Assembly (NCBI GenBank): GCA_014904985.1
Contig: MU129058.1
Location: 66,604 to 130,603, forward strand
From: Hydnum rufescens UP504
Taxonomy: Eukaryota; Basidiomycota; Agaricomycetes; Cantharellales; Hydnaceae
Length of the DNA stretch: 64,000 bases
Reading direction: 5' to 3'
Shown here: piece after piece, positions 56,136 through 64,000 of the stretch
Numbering within the stretch: position 1 is the stretch's first letter
Layout of the letters: every line of letters starts with the position of its first letter
Position numbers and translations under genes: made by a program
Notes under the pieces: generated by a model
Database searches by the model: none
What the model saw: the letters and a program-made list of their open reading frames with translations, nothing else
What the model was told of the DNA's origin: nothing

Positions 56136-59100
56136 TTGATGAAAAGCCAATCCCAATGCAGCCTAGGCCACTGGCGACAGATAGGAAACTTGAACTCTCT
56201 TGAATGGGAGCCTGCAGTTCAGTGTCTGCCACCAACATCGCTTATACAAGGTCAACATGATGGAAATCATATCCTCCACATCTCACACCCCTCGAGCTTA
56301 AATTCATCAACGCTACCACCTTCTGGCAGCTCCTCAAACCCACATGTCGCTTCCCATGGGGGTGTGGTCCAGGCAGCTGCAGTTTTGTTGTGTTCACGTA
56401 ACAATCCCCAAGGCATGTCACCAGGTAGTCTCAAAATCCTTCATTCACAAATTCCTCAGCTCCCCTGACAGCAATGAAACCGCAGAAACCACAGCAGCCA
56501 CAATGATCACAGAAGAAAGCTGAAAACCCTGGCGCTGTATCTGAACCACTTGTTATCCTGAACTTTTTTGGCAATACATCTGATTTATTGCCACCCGCCT
56601 CTCTACCGAACTCCTCTCCCCATCCAAACCCACGCCCAAGTCGCAAACGTCCACATCGTTCCAGCGGTATCAATTGTCAAGCTGACCTTGAAGAAGTCAG
56701 TATGGGAACGTCATTTTTCTCATCCATTGGTATGACAGCACCATCATCCAGCCCTGCAATCCCACCCAATACGATTCCGGCTCATGACATTCATGTACCT
56801 CCTATATTGCCAAGAAACCCAGGTTACATGAAAAACACGGACTACATCGGGATGCCAACTCAGGCGAGACATGGCTGTATAGGATGATTGGTTCTAAGCA
56901 CACTCCCCCACGTTTGCATTCATCTCTCCAGGTTGCCTCATCAGTGGGCCTGGCCCCTGATGTTCTTTCCAAAAATCATGATAATGGAGTCTCCACTTGT
57001 CCTGATTCTACATCATTGCAGGATGATAATCGCAGCTGGAACCCTATTGCGACATTGGAGAGTGATGGGTTGAACGATCTATTCATTAGCGAAGCCCCTA
57101 CACCTGCAAAGCAGCCCAAGTTGCGTGGCTCAGCATCTCATGGAGCATTGGCGCAGCGATGGAATGAGCTCATTCCCCGCCTTATTGTCCCCTTTTCCAG
57201 ATGGGTTGCTGGAACAAACTGGGATAGTGGATTGTCTTTCGATGCTGGTTTACCACCATGCAACAGCAATGCAGGGTGTTCTCCAAGAACACTCCATGTG
57301 ATGTGTATTCGAACTCAAAGTGCATGCAGCTGATCGTTCCAGTGGCATGAATGTTATCTCATCTTCCTCCCTATACAGGTATTAATGAAATTACTCTAAA
57401 CGTCTGCAGCTGCCGTCCTGCTGTGATGCTTCTCCTCGAACTTGGTCTTTTCCCATCAGCACCAGTTCATCCGACATTAGCCGTTGATCTCGACCTCCTT
57501 GACTTCACATCAACCCTCTTCAGAGTCGAGCAGCCTAACATCCACGGGTGGACAAGCGCACTGCAGATATTTTTGTGCAAATGAGGGCATGTTCTAGATG
57601 GAGAGGTACAGATCACCCAGCTACCTTTACTCTATCTTAATATCTCCTTCATAGGATACGCTATGATGGCGCTTTGGAAAAGCACTTCAATATTACGACA
57701 TCTTACTTAGTTCTATGGAGGAAGTTGTGAACAATGCCATCATCTTAGTGAAAAAGAGCAAACAGGTGAGTGCACCCCCGAGTCAGCCCTTGGACAGCAT
57801 GGTTTGTGAGTCCCCCTTGTCATCCAGCCCCTCATTGTCCAGCCCCTCGTCATCTGGCCCCTCATTGTCTAGCCCCTCGTCATCAGACCCCTTGTCGAGC
57901 CCCTTGGCATCTGGTTGTTTGGGATCTGGATCTGTGCCCTTCCCATCTGCTCCCTCATCGTCTTGTCCCTCATCTTGTCCATCACCATCTGTGCCCTTGT
58001 CATCTGGCCCCTCTCTATCCTCACATCTATCAGCCCCCCCTCTATCACCCTTACCCCCATATTCAATGCCTACATTAGAAGATCTAGCTGCCAATCCTTT
58101 CACGCGATCGTATCACACGGATCCAGAAAACCACAAACCAATGACCAATGACACTCGACCCAGCATTTACCTTCAATATCGCTGCCCAGTGTGTTTTGGG
58201 GGGACACAGTATCCTAAGGATGGCCAGTACATACTTGTTCATTCTTGATAAATTCCCATGACAAGATCTGGACCTTTGTTTCCTCAGACCCAGTGTATTT
58301 GTTGCCAGCGATGGTTGCGCCACTCAATGACAGCAACATGATAGGCATGGAATGCAAGATTATGCCTTCGGGACACCACGCGATCTATTTCTCTCAATGA
58401 GCAAGACATCAGCTATGAGCAAATATTACACGGAGACCAAGGCAGCAGGAAAGTCTACAAATCCGAATCGCTCTACCAATGTTCGAGAAAGGGGAATGGT
58501 GGTCATTAATGATGTCATTGATTGCTGCGAGGATTCATACCTTGCGGCTAAAGATTATCGCATCAAAATAACAAAAGAATTCTCAGACAAGGGCCTTATT
58601 GTCTTGGTTTGCCGACACGACTGCATCCTTTGGTTCATCAACATGGGTCCAAATGGTGAAAAACAATATTTTATGCTTGCTATGATGCAACAGCTTCTTA
58701 GGGAGCTACCTGAGTCATTTACCATTGGTTTTTTTTACAATGTAATATGCGCTTTGCATCAAGAAATGGAATGGGTACATGGGATTCATTCCAATCAACC
58801 TATACCATCGTATTGACTATCAGCCCTCAGTGGCAACTGTTGCCCCATTGTCTGCCATGTCTCAAATTTGCCACACCCATTTTTCACTCGTATGGTCATC
58901 AATGGCCATGCCAATTGTTGTACCACCCATACAAAAATCCCGAGTTCAGTCGCACTGATGGTGAAGGATGCGAGAGAGAGTGGAATTTACTAAATGGTGT
59001 CATTCCAATGTGTCGTATTTCAGGTGTAAGTCTCCCACTCCTTTACAATACTGAATACTAAGTCTTCTATGACCATACAGTTCTATTGCCGATTGTTTGT

Positions 59101-60605
59101 GATAAATACCAAACAAGTGTATATTGATGGACAAAACCTGTGCAAGCTTGCAAGCCATCAGAAATGGCGCTTTGACAATGTGGTTGCTAAATTAGATGAA
59201 GCAGAGGGTGCTCTGGACAGACTAGCAATTCCAATCAACAAGATCCAAACTGCATGGGCCAAGCAGTTGTCCACACAGCAGGCTGAGCCACCTCATGTGT
59301 TAAATCTGTTTCTCCAGATAAATTTACTGACATCGGGCAACTTAGTCCCCAAAAAGGATGCAGGGATGAAGACAATCAAATCTATACTCAACCTCCTACA
59401 GACTTGTACCACTCTCCGACGACAGATTACGCTTACTTCGAGTCAACAAGCATCTATACTTCTGCATGATCCCTCATCCCCTGACTGCATCAAATTACTT
59501 GATCGCTTAGATCAACTGCAATTGTCATTAGAACAGGTCGAATCACAGCTTGCGAAAAAGAATACGATTTGTTACTTCATGGTAAGATGACACGAGGCGA
59601 TCTCGAAAAGATCAAGTCTTCACAATGGTATGATGCACTCATTCGTGCTTGTGCTCACTACCAGCGCCTCATGGCTGCTTTAATCAGTCGTAAATTTATG
59701 ATTACTCAATGCATTGAAGATTACCGCAGCCATATCCTCGGTGCATATGATGGTTCAGGCCCATCAACTTGATCTGATACCAAGAACTGCCAATAGATCA
59801 CAAAGCCCAAATTCATGAGGCGAAAGCAGACAAAAAGTGACAACCTGCTGTCATACGCTGCCTCGACCAACTCAATAAAGAAATCGAACGTATGCTAGAC
59901 GCTTGGGATGATGCCCCTTGAGGCGTGATCCATCCAGAAAAGCTCAACCAAAAGGGATTGTTCTCTCTCAACGTTGATGGTGCTATCTGGAAGGGTTTGC
60001 ATATCCTTGAGGCTGGACTAGGTGACAATCGTGTGCCACCATGATGGTTGGCAGATGAAAACATGCAGGTGGCGATTATCACATATCTAGACTGGAAGGG
60101 TTGCCATGCTGAACTCAACATCATCAAGCGTGAGGTGGCAAACATGCATGTCTGGTATGCGGAGGAACATGATGCTATTCAGACAGCGATCCATGAGGCT
60201 GGTATGCACTCCAATGACACATGTTGACTTGAATTCTTATAATCACTTACAGGAACTGATTCTGCCCTTTGCTTTCACCTTCTACACAAATTCACAGATC
60301 TCAACAACCTCAGAGAATTGTGGGATCATTCTCTCTCTCGACTACCCTACCCTTCCAACCTACGATCTATCATGCCTTTCGCCTTGAATAGTGTACATGC
60401 AGATGTCACACGTGTCCACACTCTGTCTACACCCTTTCCCGAAGGTTTGACACACGAGCTTGATTCAGACGGTGAAGATTGCATCGAACAACGTGAAATT
60501 CTAGCAGTCACCTCCGAGGTGCTCAGGAAAATAGATGATGATGAAGAATGCAGTCAATGTGACATCTGCTCTGATGACTCTGTAAATACCTATGAATCCG
60601 AATAG
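56136..60605 (+). pseudogene. KDZ (Kyakuja-Dileera-Zisupton) transposase, decayed
   Basis: DNA transposase of the KDZ group. Upstream Ser/Pro-rich frames (56136-56887) lead to SHGALAQRWNELIPRL (near 57140) and a cysteine-bearing part, NVCSCRPAVMLLLELGLFP then VDLDLLDFTSTLFRVEQPN (57385-57584). This is the kind of CxC-like segment seen before KDZ cores. YRCPVCFGG (near 58175-58205) starts the core; NDVIDCCEDSYLAAKDY, GLIVLVCRHDCILWFINMG and GEKQYFMLAMMQQLL follow (58500-58710). Then come HSYGHQWPCQLLYHPYKNP and DGEGCEREWN in another frame. A long helical C-terminal part runs from 59069 to 60605, ending in an acidic tail. In-frame TGA at 57582-57584, 59838-59840, 59919-59921 and 60042-60044, plus frameshifts near 58800-58870, make it inactive. 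Assignment is from motif memory. Confidence 0.8.
57810..58060 (+). repeat. Ser/Pro minisatellite within the KDZ gene
   Basis: Repeats of about 18-21 bp (CCCCTCGTCATCTGGCCC-like) encode SSPSSSGPSL-type text in an open frame (57715-58248). Placed between the cysteine-bearing part and the transposase core, it is either a flexible linker or a repeat-expanded intron. Confidence 0.65.
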
Positions 60606-60769
60606 AGTCTTGTGTTGTGTCTGGATTTGACAGATAGTAAAATCAATGTTGCATTCTGTTGTATTGGAACAAAGTTGGGTTTAGATAGCTCTCCAAGTTC
60701 GAGGTCGGATGGAATATGGCACTGACAAACTAGTGTTTCCGCGACTCAGCTCAAACTCTGGAATTCTTG

Positions 60770-60860
60770 GTCTGGGGACACCCAAAGTTGGCCTTGGGAC
60801 ACCCAGGGTTAGGCTGTGGGACACCTGAATTAGGCCATGGGATCCTCAGATAGGGGTTGG
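60770..60860. repeat. short GGGACACC tandem repeat
   Basis: Three to four diverged units of about 25 bp with TGGGACACCC and TTAGGC words, in the non-coding stretch after the KDZ gene. Confidence 0.55.
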
Positions 60861-60929
60861 TCCGCCTAGTGTCCACGACTCGAAGTCACAAAAATCTCTC
60901 TCATCTGTTGTAGTTGGCGACTCTGCAAC

Positions 60930-61022
60930 TTGACTTGATTCGACTTGACTTGACTTGACTCGACTCGGCTTGACTCAACTTGACTCAACTCGACTTGACT
61001 CAACTTGACTTGACTCAGTTGA
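60930..61022. repeat. GACTT/GACTC microsatellite
   Basis: About 90 bp of 5-bp units (TTGAC, TCGAC, TCAAC variants). Simple-sequence repeat between the KDZ gene and the minus-strand gene; no gene seen in 60606-61200. Confidence 0.85.
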
Positions 61023-61261
61023 GCATCAGCATGTAAGTAAATAAAGTATGTACAGTTTCAGTGCTTATGGAAAAGGTGGGAGGGTGAAGGAAATACAATC
61101 AATCCATTGAGATTAAGTTTCCATCAACTAATTAAGAAAACTAAAACTAGGCACATTTGGAAGGAGAAAATTCTTGAAAGGGCTGAAGCAAGGAATATTC
61201 AGAAGGCAGGTAGTGCTGTGGGTGACAGACTTCATGAGACTCACGATGAAGTGCACAAGCT

Positions 61262-64000
61262 TCACAACTTGCGATGAAGTTCACAAGGTTTGCAAGACTC
61301 GCAACGAGGTTCATGAGATTGAGACTCATGGGGAAGTTCGTGAGGTTGGCGAGAGTCACGATGAAGTTCATAAGGAGACTCATGACGAAATTCACAAGGA
61401 GGCTGGCGAGACTCGCGATGAGCTTCATGAGGAGGTTCATGAGACTGACGAGGAGGTTCATGAGGCTCCCAAAGAGGTTCACAAGAGTCGCGATGAACTT
61501 CACAAGGTTCGTGAGACTCACAACGAACTCCACGAGATTCATGGGACCCATGATGAAGTTTGCTAGGAGATTCGCGAGACTTGTGAGGAGGAAGTTCGCG
61601 AGACTTGCGAGGAGGAAGTTCGCAAGACTCATGACGAGGAGGTTCGTGAGACTCGTGATGAGGAGGTTTCAGAGGTGGTTTGTGAAGAGGTTCGCAAGAC
61701 TCATGATGAAATTTGCAACGTTCATGAGACTCATGATGAGAGGGTTCATGAGACTCATTGCGTGAAGGTTTGTGAGTCCCACAGTGCAAAGGCTTGTGGG
61801 ACTTGTAGCGAGATGCTTCTTGGGACTCACGGAGAGATGTACGTCCAGAGGCCCAGTCACGAGAGACACTTGCTTCATCCTCATAGTATTGTGAATCATG
61901 ATCATCAGTATTATTGGGAGATGATGAGGTTTTGTTTTCAAACTCCATCGGATAATAATTTTCCTCAGAGTAGTCCCCTTGAGCAGCGTCTTCGAAAGAT
62001 GGCGAACCTCGATCATCAATCCATTCTTCGTTTGACAAGTTATCAGAGTCATCGATTGTGGTAGAGCTAGAGTGGGATGGAAATCTCTATAAGTACAAAT
62101 ACGATATGTGAGAGGCAGTGACTTGATCAATACTTAGGTTGAGGTGGGTTTCGCTGGCCATAGCATAGATCTTCACGACGAAGAGGCTCGGGTGGCAGGT
62201 GATTATCCCCAACATCAGGGTCTCTAAAATTGGGCTCGCTACCCTCTGAGATCGAGGGTAAACCATAAGTAGAATCTTGTATATTGTGCAGGTGGCTCGA
62301 AGTGGATTTTTCAATTAGAGACAAACATGCCATTGTTGTCAAGACCGACAGTTTTGAATCAAGTGCACCAGAGTTCCCAGTACCACTACCTGCACCTGAA
62401 GATGAGGTAACTCATGTCCTATTTGGCACTGAGGCAGGGAGCGGCTTGGTTTCACTATGTGAATTCCCTGCTCCGACCAGATTTCTTGATTTTGAATACA
62501 GAGTGTGAGACAATAATGGCTTGGCAGATCGGGTGGAAGACGTGGTGGTAGAGGCTACAGATTGGACATTGTGTGCCGCCATGGCACCTCTTGGTCATGG
62601 TTGTGGCTGTTGCCCTGGATCACTTTGAGGTTGAGACTGAGGTTGAAGAGTAGGTTGAGAACGAGAACAATATCGGGTGCGAGAGCAGGAACAAGAGCGG
62701 GAATGAGAGCAGGTGCGAGAGTGAGAGCGTGAATGAGAGCGCCAACAGGACGAAGTATTGTTCTGCTGGTGCGAACAGGAGTGGGACTGGGATCGTCATG
62801 CTTGCTGTTGCCTCTGTGAATGCAACATTGAGGGTGAATTACTGCAAGAGGGATTCAAGTCAGAATCAGAATGAAGCTTTGTTTTCACCTTCTTGTCTCA
62901 TTTACATGTGCCAGATTTCTTGGGGAGCCATGGTTGAATATTGCAGACGCGCAGAAGAGTCTCTCCTTTATTGTTCTCGATGAGTGGGTATTGGTCAACA
63001 TCATCAGGATCCTTGGCCACTAGCAATCTTATTTCAGACAAATCAATGGATCGGAGGTAGACACGAAACACTCGCCAGAATTCCATTTGCGAACGTGGAG
63101 GTGGCATGTCGAGCTGAATGTGCAATTATTGATGAATGGCACCAACTTGTCCTTCGAGTACTCAGATTGATTTGGAGTTGGAACTCACAGGTCATCAGGC
63201 CAGCCCACCAAGGTCAGCTCCTTTGCGCAAAGTTTAAGACCTAGCTGCTTCATAGGAAATGCCCATTTGGTGCCATCCCAGGAATTCAGGATGCCGATGC
63301 CATGGGGTTCTGAAGAAATTGCTATAATCATTGTGACTCGCAACAAAAAGGAATCATTAAATACCTAGAATTGGTTTCATAAATGCTGACAGAGCAGCAC
63401 AAGCAGTGTCTTGGTTCATCAATGCCTTGTGTTTCTTCTCTTCGACTAGTTGCTCAGGTTCAATTTCCCCAGAGTTCGTTGTTTTCAGAGTACTGGATTG
63501 ACCTCAATTTGCACCATAACCAGTCGACTAAAGAGAATGGGACATACTTTGTGGTTTGTACAGCATTGTGGAGTGTCTTAAGAATATTAGCCTTGAATGG
63601 GTCGAGTGCTTGCATAATCCCAGGTGATCCGGTAATTGTGCAGTTCTGTGCAGTGGCATATCCATCTTGAAAGTCTCGATTGATAAGAAATGTAATCATT
63701 GTGATGTTTGAGAATGCGTCCAAATGTAAGGCCTACATACTGTATCAGTGATGGAGCCGTACAGTTAAGGCATCTATGACAGGTCTACATGCCTGTTTTT
63801 TTATCGAATTTGTATTTCAAGCCATTATCACTCCCCGCCAGCCTTCTTCTGCTTGTTCAAAGTCTTGAATACCTCTCTTCTCCTGTAGACCTTTTAGGAG
63901 ACTGTCTTTTTTGGCCACAGCCTCATTCTTGTTTAGACCTTCAAATAGTGTTGCATATTTAACTTTCATTCACACATTCCAAGCTTTCAATGGCTCTGTC
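61262..64000 (-). pseudogene. multi-exon gene ending in a Ser/His/Glu repeat
   Basis: Read on the minus strand from beyond the window end. Exon-like pieces: TLFEGLNKNEAVAKKDSLLK (about 63950), INRDFQDGYATAQNC (63690), EPEQLVEEKKHKALMNQDTA then SAFMKPIL before a GTATTT donor (about 63465-63370), GIGILNSWDGTKWAFPMKQL (63300-63240), and CAKELTLVGWPDDL before GTGAGTT. Then come FWRVFRVYLRSIDLSEIRLL (63090-63030), a Ser/Arg-rich part (about 62760-62640), and TYGLPSISEGSEPNF (62280). After a 47-nt intron the last exon runs NEEWIDDRGSPSFEDA into the repeat. Frame breaks: TGA at 62595-62597 and 62412-62414. The WDGTKWAFP to VGWPDDL part resembles uncharacterised Agaricomycete proteins found near transposons, from memory only. 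Function unknown. Confidence 0.45.
61270..61800 (-). repeat. 12/24-bp coding minisatellite
   Basis: Repeated words of the form GAGGTTCATGAGACTCRYGA, with a basic period of about 12 nt. On the minus strand it encodes SHEPPRHESCELPPRKSRE-type text. On the plus strand it encodes EVHETDEEVHEAPKEVHK-type text. Most frames on both strands are open because the period is a multiple of three and the unit lacks stops. Confidence 0.8.

Noticed and set aside
57783..58103. Minus-strand frame of 106 codons rich in Gly/Asp
   Set aside because: Antisense of the Ser/Pro minisatellite in the KDZ gene, with no support of its own.
60930..61022. Functional tandem operator or origin
   Set aside because: It is a plain 5-bp microsatellite with no flanking conserved element.
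61174..61765. Plus-strand frames over the minisatellite
   Set aside because: They are explained by the stop-free 3n-period repeat; upstream spliced exons and the acidic N-terminal part support the minus strand.

Overview
The window looks like a repeat-rich, probably subtelomeric or centromere-like stretch of a basidiomycete (Agaricomycete-type) nuclear genome. The reasons are short GT..AG introns of about 50-120 nt with CTAAC branch sites, Plavaka-like and KDZ transposases, a DUF6532-like gene, and TKL-like protein kinases with an HGDLKG catalytic loop. No bacterial operon, rRNA or convincing tRNA gene was seen. There are two assembly gaps (27390-28114 and 54259-54427), and the sequence around the first is structurally suspicious. 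Almost every gene here is mobile, repeated or broken.

Region 1 (1-4655): telomere-like CCCTAA runs, a 26-bp tandem repeat, a decayed Ty3/gypsy-type gag gene on the minus strand with its 1217-bp LTR, and two tRNA-like (SINE-like) repeat copies. Region 2 (4656-41310): several copies of a 6-9 kb segmental unit. Each unit carries an unidentified multi-exon gene on the plus strand (called P here) and, convergent with it, a minus-strand kinase gene (called K here) made of an unknown N-terminal region, a disordered linker, a complete kinase fold and a C-terminal tail. Units A (4.7-10.9 kb), B (11.1-20.4 kb), D (28.4-33.5 kb) and E (34-39.2 kb) retain K. All four K copies are disrupted: A by a nonsense codon and a frameshift, B by an LTR and a TA-flanked MITE, D by a MULE-like foldback element, E by frameshifts. 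The units have captured a nested set of insertions with readable target-site duplications: solo LTRs, an hAT-like element, Tc1/mariner-like, Harbinger-like and MULE-like elements. The stretch 20.4-28.4 kb is a jumble of direct and inverted partial copies.

Region 3 (41.3-48.4 kb): a DUF6532-like gene on the minus strand faces away from a decayed Plavaka-type transposase on the plus strand. Region 4 (48.4-55.5 kb): the most unusual part. It is an array of 14 units, each with two strong hairpins. One hairpin lies inside an intron-like segment (GTGAG, CTAAC or CTAAT, TTCTAG). The other lies just upstream of the 5' splice-like site. Eight units read on the minus strand, then, after a 335-bp MITE-like palindrome, six read on the plus strand. 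The stems stay paired while their bases change. An AT-rich stretch with a long inverted repeat follows. Region 5 (55.5-64 kb): a small coiled-coil gene, a decayed KDZ transposase (plus), and a minus-strand multi-exon gene whose 3' end is a large Ser/His/Glu minisatellite.

Across unrelated elements, in-frame stops are repeatedly TGA at places where CGA (Arg) is expected or possible. This fits C-to-T decay at CpG, as from methylation or a RIP-like process. Reading frames, introns and similarities were judged by eye; no search was run.
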